From contig JAFKAC010000100.1 of NCBI GenBank assembly GCA_025766275.1, forward strand, positions 62,001 through 126,000: a stretch of 64,000 bases of DNA, given 5' to 3'. This DNA is from Lactarius indigo. Taxonomy: Eukaryota; Basidiomycota; Agaricomycetes; Russulales; Russulaceae. Position 1 is the first letter of the stretch; each line of letters opens with the position of its first letter. The translations under genes and the position numbers were made by a program. Below are positions 43,201 through 55,800 of this stretch, in pieces. The notes below the pieces were generated by a model. It saw nothing but the letters and a program-made list of their open reading frames with translations, did not search any database and was not told where the DNA came from.

Positions 43201-45650
43201 GGACACCCAGGCATTAAACGCACTCTTCAACTCACAGAGCAGCATTATTGGTGGCCACAAATGAAGAACGATGTCACAGAGTATGTCAAAGGATGTGCAG
43301 AGTGTCAATGACAAAAGTCAATCTCCAGCCCATTCAAGTGCCCCTGCAGCCTATCTACCCCAAACCAGAAGCCCTACCATTCAAAACCGTCACAATGGAC
43401 TTCATTACTAAGCTTCCCATTTCCCGCAGCTATGACTCCATCCTAACAGTAACTGATCATGACTGTACCAAAGCCACCATTTTTATCCCTTGTAATGAAG
43501 AAATAACCGCCAAAGGGACAGCTGCCCTGTATGTTTCCCATGTCCTCCCATGATTTGGACTCCCCTCACGTGTCATTAGTGACCAAGACCCTTACTTCGC
43601 ATCTAAATTCATGTGAGAGATATGCAAGATTCTTGGCATCAGCCAAAATATCTCAACCACTTACCATCCCAGGACCAATGGTCAATCAGAACGAACAAAT
43701 CAATGGCTGGAACAATATCTCTGCTTTTGGGTAAATGAGCAACAAGATGACTGGGTTCGCTACCTACCCATGGCAGAATTCACTCACAACAACTAGCCTA
43801 ACAAAACCATGTGGGAGTCCCCCTTCTTCCTCTTATCAGGGTTCAACCCTCATGCTGATTGGATCAATAGACCCTCTCCTATTCCATAAGTGTTGCTAAG
43901 GCTAGACCAATTCAAACAAGTGCGACAACACGCCTTCTCCTGTATGTTCAGGGCACAGAAGTCATGGGTCAAACATAAAGATATGCCCAAGTTCAAGAAA
44001 GGGGATCTTGTATGGCTCAAAGGATGCCACCTATGTACACACCAACCAACCGCAAAATTAGCCACAAAGCACCATGGACCATTTAAAGTCATCCAGGTGA
44101 TGTCCCCTGTCAACTATCGCCTTGAACTTCCCACACAGTGGAGCATCCATGATGTCTTCCACATAGATCTTCTCACACCTTATCACGAAACACCCACGCA
44201 CAGACCAAACTATCAGCACCCACCACCTGATTTGGTCGATAACGAAGAAGAATATGAAGTTGAGAAGATTCTAGACTCTCAGTGGTTTGGCAGAAGACAT
44301 CAGCTCCAATACCTTGTGAAATGGAAGGGTTATCCTGACTTGGACAACCAGTGGATAGATAAGGATGATGTCTTTGCTGATGAAGCTGTTCGGGAGTTCA
44401 AACATTCCAACCCCAACAGAGAAACACATATAAGGATGACTGTCCACCACAATGAGTCCCCATCATCCACTTCTCTCATGTCCTCCACTTGACGCAATGA
44501 CCAGCTTGCACTCCTCTCCACTCTTGTCAATGACTCCTCTGCCACACTTGTTAACCCTGACTCCACCAACGACACCACAGCCATTAGAGCTGCAACCATC
44601 AACAGTGCCGCCATGCAGCATGAGGACAACAGGCCTATCACTGTTGAAGAATTGCACCAGACACTGCAACAATTCCCTATGCCCATACAGGGAACTCTCG
44701 ACAATGATCCAGCAGCAACTCAACCAGTACCTCTGCCAATGTATGCCCTCACAAACCCTAGCACCAGTGAGCCCGAAACCCTCATCACTGAAGACAAACT
44801 CTTTTGGCTTCAAGCAGCTGTCTCACACAGTGAAACCACCGAATGCCATGCAGAAATACAAGCAAGAATGGAAAGAAATGGCGGCGCGGTGGCAGCAGGA
44901 GCAACTGCATATCGCCGCCTGCCAACACCAAATGAGGCAGGAACGGAAGGAGTATTGGACCAGGATGAGGATGAAGACAAGCTTTGAGACCACTACCCCA
45001 TCAGGCACGTGTTCCTTACACATGAATTCTATGCTGAAGATCCAGCAGCCACTCCCTACCTTGTTGACACAGTGGGGAGCCCTCTACACCAAGGACAAGT
45101 TGCCGTGGCACAAGCAGCTCGTTATACACCAATGGGCGAACAAGACCCAGCAACCAGAGCTGTTATCCCTGAAGGGTTCCAGGTCAATCAAGGACCCAAT
45201 TATGTTCCATTCCCGATCAAGCTCCCCAACAGACCGATGATACAAGCCTCCCACATACAAGTTATTAGAGGAGGAGACCCCTTCATACTCAGATTAGCCC
45301 TGGGGTCAGGTTTCCTCTACGGTAAACCCCTTTACGCCACACCTCACCTCCCAAAAAACAACCACGCCTTCATTCCCTATGAGGAACACTTCATGCTTTG
45401 TGACTGTCATCCCACTGATCTATTACTGATGTGCATCGGAGACATGACCCTCACTCAAGAACTACGCTGGTTCTGGCAATTTGCCTTTGCTGAGGACCAG
45501 CTGGAGAGGTGGATTCAGCAGTTACAGGAGGAGAAGTATATGATGACAGAGGATAAGAAGAACAGTCATTATTGTCTTGAGAGGGCTGACATACTGACAC
45601 GCATGGAAGACGAAGTGGAGCAGATGAGGCAGGAGTCAAAAGCGTATTAG
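40253..45650 (+). pseudogene. Element D pol remnant with C-terminal module
   Basis: Colinear with pol of C: protease start near 40340 (cut at 40398 by an insert, resuming at 41040), RT (41040-42360; YMDNIGIA where C has YMDDIGIA, a GAC to AAC change at a CpG), RNase H (from about 42530), integrase (43150-43800, with a frameshift near 43310), chromodomain (44220-44400, EEEYEVEKILDS, YLVKWKGYPDLDN), and the extension to 45650 (FPIKLPNRP, VIRGGDPF, FLYGKPLYATPHLPKNN, FAFAEDQLERWIQQL). Stops are mostly TGA. Not functional. Confidence 0.9.
40399..41039. mobile_element. Unclassified 641-bp insertion in D pol
   Basis: Comparison with element C shows the protease codons interrupted here; AAAAAG occurs at both edges (40393-40398, 41040-41045), consistent with a 6-bp target duplication, though the A-run makes it less certain. 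No terminal inverted repeat, poly-A tail or long frame. Near the 3' end it contains a strong hairpin (AATGCGCA-GCT-TGCGCATT, about 40963-40981) and a second GC-rich inverted pair. Confidence 0.55.
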
Positions 45651-45682
45651 TGAGGTGGGCCTCACTCCTGAAAAGGGGGTGA

Positions 45683-46183
45683 TGTTATGGTACGGACTGA
45701 TTACACATTACGGATGACTCATGGCCGGTTATGACTATGGCCCAGTAGTGATATTAGTCATGGACTCTTACATCACATCAGTCAGCATAGTAGTTCACAT
45801 GTGATTGTGACTCATGTATGACTCATTCCTAGGATAGCTGTACTAGGGTTCAAGCTAGTTATGCTATTGGGTACCTATTATTCTAGCGACACTTTAAAGC
45901 CTGCGTGTATCTGTATAAGTAGTCATCTCGGAAGACCAAGAGTCCCCATCTTGGTCTTCTTCAATCCACCTTTTACTTGTCTATCGCTTGCCTTAGTCTC
46001 AGACTAAGTGTGCTTCCACTTCTATCCAAGGGATAGTACTTCTCCCTTTCATTGCAGTGTGTGCCTGTGTGCCCCTGTTCAACTTGCGTTGGGTTGACGT
46101 GCAATCCCCATTCGCCTGACTTTTGCTAAGTTGATTACACCTATTCAGAGTCCAAGTCGGACTAACGCCAGTGGAGCGTAACA
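45683..46183 (+). repeat. Element D right LTR (501 bp)
   Basis: TGTTATGGTACGG...GAGCGTAACA, preceded by the polypurine tract CTGAAAAGGGGGTGA as in element C. Confidence 0.85.
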
Positions 46184-46440
46184 CTCAGTCTGTACTTGAT
46201 ACAAGATGAGTCAGTTGAGAGAGTCAAAGCGAGATCCTTGACAGAAGCTAGTGACAATTGAAGATCAAGATGGCATATCTTGGTCTTCCAACTACAACTT
46301 AAATACAAGTAAGAACAGGCTTTAAAGTGCCTCCTGTAAGCATCCTACAAGTTGTGAAAACAGAGAAAACCCTAGTACAACTACTACTAGGGTTGAGTCA
46401 TATCCTATTGTACATGTGATACATCCACCTCAAGTCTGTG
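46184..46440 (-). repeat. Distant C-like LTR remnant
   Basis: On the plus strand it shows the same order of motifs as the C LTR (ATCTTGGTCTTCC, a tract TAAATACAAGTAAGAACAGG, TTTAAAG, CCCTAGTACAACTA) with much divergence. No clear ends. Confidence 0.45.
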
Positions 46441-47405
46441 ACAGATTACTCCTTACTACTGGTGCCACATCCATAAGTAGTAAGTGTCCACATTGATAAT
46501 CAGAAACTCCCTCAATTCATAACAATCAGCATTGGCCCCATTGCCTGTGTTCTCAAATGGGAGAGGATCACTCAACACTGGTGGTGAGTTTTCCACTTGC
46601 ACTTGCACTTCCATGTCATTGGGTCCAATACTACTTGAACAGGGGTCCTTGTTTCTGGCAGTCTCTGTGTCAACACAGCCAGTTCCTGGGTCAATGGTGT
46701 ATCCTGCAAGTGTCATGATGTGGGGCTTGTGCTGACTATTTTCATAAAACATACCACCCAGGCTATTATTCAAGCACTTTTGCCACACAATAGCAAGAGT
46801 TTGTGTACAGGCCCTTTGGCCTCACATTTTGTGGCCCATAGCTAAGATCTGAGAGCATAAATCCTCATTCTCATTGGTGGGCCATATATCACATGATCTA
46901 TTACATAATGTTTCAAAAGTTCAAGTTGTTTTTAAACAAAAGTGCAGAATGGCAAGAAAACACTTGAGGAAACATGTTTTGCAAAAAAAGGAATACACTT
47001 ACTTGTTAAAATCTCTGTCAAATCTCAATGTTTTTTTTTTTTTTAAATTGTACACCTTGTAGCTATGGATGTACACTTCAACCCATACTGAATATATTGT
47101 TATACTTTGATAATGTGAGAGAGGAATTTGGAGGGCAAGAAATGGTGAGTGGCTGCTGACATAAGGGAGGATGGTTCCTGGTGACCGCTACCTTATAGGT
47201 TTTCACTGTTCGACTTTCGGTCCACGACCACCACGTGTCTGTACCTCTCAATATAACAATCTCTCGCAGTCTCAGTGACCACCGCATCTCCATCATCAAT
47301 TACATGGTGCGGTATATACAAATGTGGACCTGAAAAAACAAGATGCATAGCAGTGGGGTCATTGTAGCCGTCAGATCGTAAATGAAGCAAACGAATATTA
47401 TCCCT
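46441..47405. other. AT-rich stretch without a supportable gene
   Basis: A 110-codon minus frame (46456-46788) has no recognisable domain and may be a transposon relic. A poly-T run is at about 47031-47044. The part next to 47405 is the 3' flank of the transporter gene. Confidence 0.4.
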
Positions 47406-50328
47406 TCAACGTCGCATTTCGTCAGTCAGCCGCCTCATCGCCTTGCTCACGTCTTCGTAGAACGCGCCTGCGCCCAAGAGTTTCACTATCCCTCCACGTT
47501 CGAACATGGTGCGGGGTTCCGTGCGCAGATGGGTAATGAACACGCCAACCCCACGACCCTGTAAGCAAACGCAACCAACTCGCTGAGAATTTTGGGGCAG
47601 AGGGGAAAAATAGACCAGAAAACGCACCCTGTAAGACTCGAAAAGCTCATAGAAGATCTGCACGGCCGACGCATCGCACGTTTCGACATCTGCCATATGG
47701 AATATGAACACGCTCGCCTGTTGGCGTCGTGGCACATCCGACGGGTGGCTTGGATGCACGCCGTAAAGCTCGAGACGACGTAGGCGCTCTAAGTGCCATC
47801 ATTCCATTGATCAGCCCGGCAAACCTTGACCAACGAGAATAGAGTTGTCACCTTTGAGCTGCGCTGTATTGGCTGAAGAGACCACGATTTAGGGTTAGGG
47901 TCCGAAAGACACTGAGACAGACCCTAGACACACCGAAATCCAAGTTTTCGCGAATTCGTACGATAAGCACACCGGGTGCGTCCTCCTCTGCGCCCGGACT
48001 CTCATCAATTGGTTCCCAGTTATCCGTTCCTGGTATACGACCCTAACCCGCCGACACACATCAGTTTAGAATAAGTGGTTTGTTCTTGGGAAAGCATCGC
48101 ACCAAAATTGTCATGCGTGTCCTCGACGAACGGCGCACGACTAGCAGGAGCGAGATGATGAGGCTGACCGTGACGCCAACCTGGACGCTCCAAACGATCG
48201 TTAGTATGAAAGTAAGACTCATGAGCGTCATGTCGACCCATGCGCGCATCCTGTCATCGCCTTCACGTTAGCGCAGTCATTCGTTTACGAGGCCCCGTGC
48301 TTACTTCCAGTAGAAAACCACATCTTCGGGGGTTTCTGCCAGTAGGCTGTATACCACCAAGCATACGCTAAATTGACTCGTCAGTTGAGGATCACCAGAG
48401 TGACGACGGAGGTACTTACATCGACCCGAGCACGCACTTGGGGAGATAATAGAGCCAGGGAAGGAAGAAGAATGTTGCGATCAAAATAATGGCTGAGCAG
48501 ACGAGTGAAGCCATTTGCGTGCGGGCGCCAGCCTCACCGTTGATGCGGGAACGAGTGATTGAGCCATATGCGGGAAGTGTACCCGGTACAAAGGCGCCGG
48601 CGAGGTTCGCTGCGCCAAGAGCGACGAGCTCCCGATTGGGACTAATAGAGTATGAATACCGCGCGGCATTTTGTTTTGCAGCGACGATACTGTCGAGAAA
48701 CCCGATGATCGAGATTAACCTAAACAAGATTCAATATTGGCAACCATCAGTACCGAGAAAGAAAAATAAGACTGACACTGCGGTGGACGTGGTTTGTCTA
48801 AGATATGGAAGGTGGTGATGGTGAAAAGGGAATCTGATGAAGTGTCCGCCAGTACGGATCGGAACATCGCCAAGAATGGCGATGCCGTCGTTGTCCCAGC
48901 GGAACTCATCCGATAGAACTATTGACGCTCAATCGAAGGACGGGCAAAGCCAAAAACACAAAACGTACCCGTGGAGACGATGACGACAATCAGTACTTCC
49001 GGAATACGTGTGACCCATTTGTACCGGCGCAAGGTTGCCTTGAGCATGCGCAGCACCACAAGGGAGACCAAAGCGCAAGTGCTGACGAGCGCGGTGGGTC
49101 TGTGCGCCTGTGTAAATCCGTGCTCTACCAAAAAAAAGATCTTCTCTAGCGTTGTCTCTGGTTTCAACGTGTGCTCGAGAGTGACGAGACCAAGCATTGG
49201 TATTAGTTGTTCGCTAGGAGGGACATGAGCTGCGATGGTGCGTGACGCACAACCGTATGTACTGACATGAGTATAATGCAGGCGACTGCGGCGACAAATC
49301 CTCGAAGGAGAGCACGAGACAAGACGACATCGATGAAGCCAAGTCGGAAAAAGCCCAGGGCGAAGGAAATCAATCCGACCTGAATTAACATGAGCAAGCA
49401 ATGGGAGGTTATCAGAGAGTATATACGTGCCTGCACAGTTATTGCAGTGGCCACTGCCAACGCGACTGCTTCAGGGTTAGATGGCGATGTATGCGGGTCG
49501 GATCGTAAAGTAGCCGTGATGGTCTGACCGACAAGCAGACTGAGAGCAGCCTCGGGCGCAACATTCAACTGTCTCGAGGAACCTAGAAGGGCATAGGCGA
49601 TCGGTGGAATCGATGCCGAAAACTGTGTGGCGGGATCAGTGGCGCTTGGTCCAGAGAGACTCCGGACGATTGCGGATATGCGTGAAGTGAACCAATGACT
49701 TACTAAACCAGTCACAGGGCTCATCTTTGCGAGCGAGGTTGCATAACTGACAGACTGTGGGATAAGCATGGCAGCGACTGTGAGACCAGCTGTCAAGTCT
49801 CCGCCGAATCTTTTCGCACCAACGTATTAGATACCCGAGCAGAGTGGCCTGGGGTTACTTACAGAGAAAGAGTATAGTTGGGGACCCAATGTAACGAGGG
49901 AACGTAGTATTGTGCCTTAGCCCAAGTTGAGGATGTTTGGGATGGCTTCATAATGTCGGACTCAAGGTCAAGGCCTGGGTCACCTAGAAAGGGGTGGACA
50001 GTAAGAGGAGTACATGGCAATCCGATTTACAGGACTCACGCGCAGAGCTGTATGTAGCTCGTTCAATATCGTCGGGGCGAAGTAGTGGCGCATTTTCGTC
50101 CTCTTCTCGCCAGGGTGTACCTGGATGCGAGTCGAGGAGAGACGGCGTTGAAGGAACATTCAAGGGTTGGCGGCGCAAGGGATGAGGATCGATGCCCGAG
50201 GACATTGTGAGGATGTCGGACGGAAAAGGTGAGGGTGTGGGTGTGAGGAGAGGAGAGGGAGAGGAAGGATGTGACTCGCTCACGGGTACGAAAGTTGCGG
50301 ACGGCTCATCGGGGCGGACTGCGACCAT
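47406..50328 (-). CDS. SulP-family sulfate/anion transporter with STAS domain
   Basis: Start ATG 50328: a 100-residue Pro/Ser-rich cytosolic N-terminus (SHPSSPSPLLTPTPSP, ENAPLLRPDDIERA), intron, then the first transmembrane part (LTAGLTVAAMLIPQSVSYA, LAKMSPVTGL), an intron, IAYALLGSSRQLNVAPEAAL and SLLVGQTITATL (SulP signature region), VGLISFALGFFRLGFIDVVL, ALLRGFVAAVACIILM, a middle part interrupted by introns (48919-49400), LGAANLAGAFVPGTLPAYGS with SRINGEAGARTQMASLV (48416-48727), and a C-terminal STAS domain (VFIFHMADVETCDASAVQIF, intron, VGVFITHLRTEPRTMFERGG, GAGAFYEDVSKAM) to TGA at 47406. These carriers import sulfate or related anions, usually at plasma membrane or vacuole. Start is 43 bp from the divergent dehydrogenase gene. 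Internal exon limits were only partly resolved. Confidence 0.9.
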
Positions 50329-50371
50329 AAGCCCGAGGCTTGACTGCGCCCTTCCCTTGGCTCAATCCATC
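50329..50371. promoter_or_regulatory. 43-bp divergent start-to-start interval
   Basis: Only 43 bp separate the ATG of the transporter (minus) from the ATG of the dehydrogenase (plus). Promoter elements and both 5' leaders must overlap here or lie inside the opposite gene. No TATA box is visible. Confidence 0.6.
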
Positions 50372-51710
50372 ATGTCCGTCGCCCATGGAATCAAATCTCT
50401 AGGCGTCATTGGCGCAGGTCAGATGGGTACGTTCGATGGCCATACCGCACTTGTCTGCATTGTAATACCTTTTTCCAAGGACTGGGCATCGCATATGTCG
50501 CCGCGTTGAGAGCCAAAGTTAATGTGCAACTATACGACCGCTCTCCTGACCAAGTCGCGAAGGGGTTGAGTCTCATGGACAAGTTACTTGCTAAGGATGT
50601 CGCAAAAGGGAAGATTCAAGAAGCAGACGCACGGCAAGCACGAGAACGCGTGTCCGTCGTCGATCGTGTCGTGGGAGTACGGGCGTTACGAGACACGGAT
50701 ATGGTGATCGAGGTGCGCAGGCAATGGGGGCTAGCCCTTACTGCTCTTTGCTGACGGAGTGTATTCCCCAAGGCTGTTTCTGAGAACCTCGAGATCAAGC
50801 AACGGATATTCTCCGAGTTGGCAGCGGAGACGAGCCCCGACACTATTTTAGCTACAAATACATCGTCTATTTCTATCACGAAGATTGCCTCCTCTGCTAT
50901 ACCACAGGGGGAATCTGCTGCATCTGCGTTGGGAAAGAGCAGCGCTGGGCGCGTTGTTGGTAAGTCCGACGGAGATCTGACTCGTCGAAGCTACAATCTG
51001 GATAGGACTTCATTTTTTCAACCCCGTTCCGGTGATGGTGAGTGAACACTTTCCATGGTCGACGGACACTGCATTGAATGCAAGAACAGAAATTGGTTGA
51101 GCTGATCTCGGCTTTACAAACGTCGGACGAAACCTTGTCACGAGCTCGTGAATTCGCTATTGCGTGTGACAAGGAAGTGACGGTGTCCAAGGACGTTCCC
51201 GGCTTCGTTTCCAACGCATTGTTAATGCCCTTCATCAATGAGGTCCTCCCATTTCCTTTTCAATTCACTTGGACTCATTTAAATTCGCTCGCTTAGGCCA
51301 TCATGTGGCTCGAAAAGGTAAACTTCTTGCCGCATTCAGTCCCATTTAACCGAGATGAGATCTTAAGGGTGTTGCCACTCGAGATGACATCGACAAAACA
51401 CTCCGTTTGGGAATGAACCATCCAATGGGCCCCTTGCAACTCGGCAAGCCATCTTATTTTCATTTTCTGTCACTATTTCTCACTCGTCTCTTTGTCTATT
51501 AGCTGATTTGTAAGTCGGCCTTTTTTGGCACTTCTCGATGCTCATCGTCTTCACAGCATCGGCCTGGACACCTGCCTCGCCATTCAACAAACACTCTATG
51601 CTGGAACTGGTGACTCGAAGTACCGTCCAAGTGTCCTTCTCGAACGAATGGTCGACGCGCAGTGGCTTGGACGCAAGAACGGCAAAGGCTTCTACGAGTA
51701 TGACAACTGA
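50372..51710 (+). CDS. 3-hydroxyacyl-CoA (3-hydroxybutyryl-CoA) dehydrogenase
   Basis: Nine exons give a 305-residue protein in frame: 50372-50426, 50480-50712, 50773-50959, 51006-51037, 51090-51242, 51297-51317, 51368-51443, 51503-51509, 51557-51710. NAD-binding [14 protein letters not shown] at the N-terminus, then [67 protein letters not shown], and C-terminal [45 protein letters not shown]. It oxidises 3-hydroxyacyl-CoA with NAD in fatty acid or butanoate metabolism; length matches the short mitochondrial or peroxisomal family. Exon 8 is only 7 nt (CTGATTT); its upstream intron (51444-51502) has a GC donor. Both are needed to keep the conserved GPLQLADFIGLD. Confidence 0.93.
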
Positions 51711-51908
51711 CTTTGTACGTGTCATCATGTCGAAACCAGTGCTCAAATCGATAAGCTTGGGTTCGGATACAATATCAACTCGTTAAACACCCTCTGCCCA
51801 AATTTCACCCCTCCCCAGATCCAATGAATTAAGAGTGCATTTACAAATACATTTGGGTATCCCGTCGTGCCCTACACGATCCCTCGAACCAAGCGCCCCC
51901 CACTCTTC

Positions 51909-52408
51909 CTATTCACGATGACAGGTAAACGCATTGCGAGCTGCCGACGAGATCTTGCGCCCAAAGGCACGAAACCCGCAAGGCCTCTCCGGGATGGTGT
52001 GATGATGGATCACGATCGGTTCCGTCTCTGACCCCTGCTCGTCCACGAGCATGCTTGAGCGCGCCCCGCCGATGACCACCCCCGTAGCTGACGGCAAAGG
52101 AATGCCCTTCTCGTCAAAGATGGCCGCATACCGACGCGTCTTGCCACGGCGTTCCGGGATACGGGGGCGTCCGTGAATGATCTATATTCGGCAAGTCAGC
52201 TCACGGAGAGCCCTGAGAAAAGGAAGAGAAGCACCCCCGTGGCACCAGGGTTACTTACCGACTCGAGGATCTCCCTGTCTTCGAACGACAAGTCTTCTAT
52301 CGCCACCGGCCTCGGGTGGGGATAGTTGTGGCATAAACTCTCCGTCATGATAGATTCTTCCCCGTCCAATTGCGGGTACGACGTGTAGGTGGACTGTTCG
52401 GTGTGCAT
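51909..52408 (-). CDS. Small hypothetical protein (about 140 residues, two exons)
   Basis: Exon 1 52259-52408 (MHTEQSTYTSYPQLDGEE, ending EDREILES), intron 52182-52258 with GT-AG, exon 2 51909-52181 (IIHGRPRIPERRGKTRRYA, then a C-terminus ending ARNAFTCHRE). The frame is continuous across the junction. Basic middle and acidic N-terminus; no membrane segment or known domain. Its 3' end faces that of the dehydrogenase, about 200 bp away. Confidence 0.65.
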
Positions 52409-52865
52409 CTCTAGAGCTCTTGGTTGGGTTGGGTAGGGTTGTGTAGCGTGTGCGTAACGTCACAAGTGGCGATTTCGCGTGTTGGGGCAGGAGGGGAGGG
52501 GACGATTAGGGCGGCTAGCTTTGACTGCTGATTCCCCGACATCTCGGGTTCTTATAAGGGGTTCGCTGTGTGGTTCGTCGTTCCGTCCACAGTGCGTACG
52601 CCTGCGGACGCAGCCCTAATCAAACTGTGGTCGACCAAGTTGGACACGCGGTGGGGAGGCGCCCCAGGGGCATACAAGGTCTCTGGGTTTTCCTTTATTG
52701 TGGAAAGGGCGCTTAGACGGAGAACAATATTCCGGACGGGCGTGACGCCTCTATCCACGCCACATCTCCGTCAGGTCGGAGGAAGTTCGGAGGACCCATC
52801 GAAAGCCCAGTACAGTAAATCAGCGAAAAGAAAAGAAAAAATCTACAAAAGGGGGGCCTAAGCCC

Positions 52866-55800
52866 CTAAAGTGTAATCTGAATAGCCCAGTCACTAGCAA
52901 CGCCAAGGCGTGGATCCTTGATCGTCAGCACACTCGCCACACCGTCCTTTTTAGCCCCCGCCGCCACTCCCGGTGCGTATTCCCACTCAAGATCGTGTCC
53001 ACCTTCGACCGCGATGCGCTTAGGCCTGTCCGGCAGCCCGAGCACGACGACTCTCTCGACGCGCACCGACTTGATGCCCTTCTGGAATGCATTCTGTCGG
53101 TCGAACGTCGCGATGGCGCCGCCCTCGACCGCAGAGCGCGGTGTGGCAGCCGCGAGGTCCACATTCGAAAGGCGCAACTGCGCGCCGCTATTGTCCACGG
53201 ATAGACCGCGCCACGCGAGGTGGCCCTCTTTGTGCGCGTACGTCACGCCATCGTCGAGGTAGACCTCGCCGTGTGCAGTCAGCGATTCGTCGAGCGCGAC
53301 GCGCAGGGTGAAGGGGTCGCGGTGCATGAGCGAGGAGGCGCGGCGTGGGCGATCCCGCGTTGGGACGATGGAGCCACCGCGCATGAGCAGAGGGAGTTGA
53401 TGCAGCTCCGCCGGAACGGTCACGTGCTTGCCCTTCGGAGAGCCGCGGTACGTCTGATACGTGAAGTAGTCATAGTAGACCTTTTTATAGAGATGAGAAC
53501 CCAACCAAATCGAGTTTGAAAAGTACGTGCCTTGTCCTCAGGGATGTAGACGATCTCTTCCGTTACCCCTGGACGCGTCACTGGCTTCACGAGCAGGCCA
53601 GAGCTGCCGACGTAGAACTGATCATCTAAGGAAAAGCCGGCTTCGTCTTGGGGGAACATCACAAAGTGGGGGCTATAGGCCCGTCAGCCGTGAACGGAAG
53701 AGCTTCTGGGCGACAGGCACACGCACCGCAAGACGGGAAGTCCCGTGACACTGGTCTCGTGGAACGCGGTGTACCAGACAGGCAGGAGGGAGTAGCGCAG
53801 CCGCAGAATGTTGCGCACGGTGCCTTTGTGGGGTTCGTCGAGGAGATAAGGTTCGCGGCGCTTGCTGTCCAGATGCGCGTGCGCGCGGAAGAACGGTGAG
53901 AATGCGCCGACCCAGTACCAGCGCACGAGCATCTCCGGTTCCGGATTACCGAAGAAACCACCGACGTCGGCTACGTGACCCGTGTCAGCACGAATGACAA
54001 AACACAAACAAAAGAACACTGACACCCCGCAAAGGTCATGCCCGCGATGTTGTTCGATAGAACCATCTTGATCCCGACGGCCATGTGCTCCCAGGTGCCA
54101 AGATTGTCACCAGTCCACATCGCGCTGTAGCGCTGCGAACCAGCGAAGAACGAACGTGTGAGTACGAAAGGTCGCTTGGGCGTCGCGCCCCGAGCGATCA
54201 GGCCTTCAGAGGTAACCTTTGGAAGGAACATTCCGTTGATATTATGGATGTCGCGGTGCTCCCAGCCACCGTAGTGGACCAAGTCCTTAGGCATGGTAAT
54301 TTCAGGACCGTTAAAGACAGAAGGCTGGATGGAGGGCGAGGTGGTCAGCGCTTGAGCAACATCCAGTAATCGCAATGCACACCTCGTTCATGTCATTCCA
54401 GATGTGGATATCTTCCGTGCTCTCTATCCATGACCAACTGGACCCCTTGGTGGTCTTGAAGAGAGATTTCCAGAACTCCCAACTGGCGGGGTTGAAGAAG
54501 TCGACCCAAGCGCTGCTACCTGGCCAGCACCATCCCTCATAGTCGTCCTGTCCGTTCTTCTGTTTCACGAGGATTCCAAGTTCCCGAGCCTGCTTGTAGA
54601 CGGGGTAATCATCTACACGCTTCAAGTGCGGGTCCACGATCACGACCATCTGAAGAAAGTCATTATTAAGAAAACTCGGCTTAATCGGATGCCGCGACAA
54701 CTGACCTTGCGGCCCAACGCAGCGACTTCGTTGGTCATCTCTACCGGGTCCGGGAAATTCTTCTTGTCCCAGATCATGTACTGGTGATCTGTCGAGTACT
54801 CGATATCCAGCCAAAAGACATCAACGGGCATATCCTCCTCATCGAAGTGCTTCTGTACACCGCGCACGTCATCCGAACTGACATAATTCCAGCGGCACTG
54901 GTGGTACCCTAATGCCCAGTGTGCCGGTAGCGGTGCTGTACCAGTGAGGCCACCATATTGGCGGAACACATCTGTGGGAGTGGGTCCAGGAAGGATGAAG
55001 AGATCGAGTATTCCCGATTCGGAAATCCAGTGCGTGCTGGTCGATTGGGCACTTGGATGCGCGATATCGATCCATGCTTCAGAACCAATAGCATTAAAGA
55101 TGGCAACGGTAGAGTCTGCTGAGTGCGCGTGCATCAACGGAATCGAACCATAAAGGGACGTCGTGGCAGACGCAATGTACTCGAAAACGTCGGCATTATA
55201 AAGGCGATAGGGATCCTCAAAAAAGGGTTCTTCGCCAGTAGTGGTAGGGAGGTCGAGAGATGTGGCATGCTGAGGGATACCGTAAACACGGCCGTGGTGA
55301 GGGAAGTCGATGTCGAGGGACAAGGATTCAGGACCTGATGGCTCATGTTGGATGCGAATAAGGAAGAAAGTGCTCGAGCTCACCTTTGGGCTTAGTGTCT
55401 GTCCATGAGCCAAAAGACTCTTCCCAAAAAGCGTCGTCAGAGTCGCCTTCAAACCAGGCATTCGGGTTAACCTTGAGCACTTCTTGCGTTTCGGAGCCCT
55501 CCTCCTCAGTCTCCGCCTTGGGTTCCTCAACGGCCTTGTTCCTGAAATGTTCCATGTGCAGCAGTCCACGCCCGTTCACCACCACCTGTTCTCTCCCGTT
55601 CTTGTTGAGGACGACGCGCAAGGGGTTGAAGTCCACGACGACTTCGTGTTCTCGTTGCTGTCCGAAAGTGGCACGCGCCGCCGACGCATCGACCTTCCAT
55701 TGGATGTCGGTGCTGATGGACGGCTCTGCGACCAAGGCCCATTTGGCAGCTTCGTCATAACGCTTCCTGAGGCCATCGACCTCGTCCATGCGCACGCGGA

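Larger units (their letters stand above)
37155..46183 (+). mobile_element. Element D: old, CpG-decayed relative of element C
   Basis: LTRs of 501 bp (37155-37655 and 45683-46183) with C-family sequence, and an interior colinear with C: AUG-less gag start, Gly/Pro-rich segment, gag core, CCHC knuckle, frameshift site, pol and C-terminal module. Many stops arose as TGA where C has CGA, and many other differences are TG or CA at CpG positions. Two later insertions sit inside: a solo LTR (38865-39466) and a 641-bp unit (40399-41039). The flanking pentamers (CTTGA, CTCAG) do not match, so the target duplication is eroded or the ends recombined. Confidence 0.9.

Noticed and set aside
46456..46788. 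110-codon minus-strand frame
   Set aside because: No domain, in AT-rich repeat debris; kept only as a remark in the spacer entry.
48489..49228. Plus-strand frames of 75-109 codons over the transporter
   Set aside because: They are antisense shadows of SulP exons.
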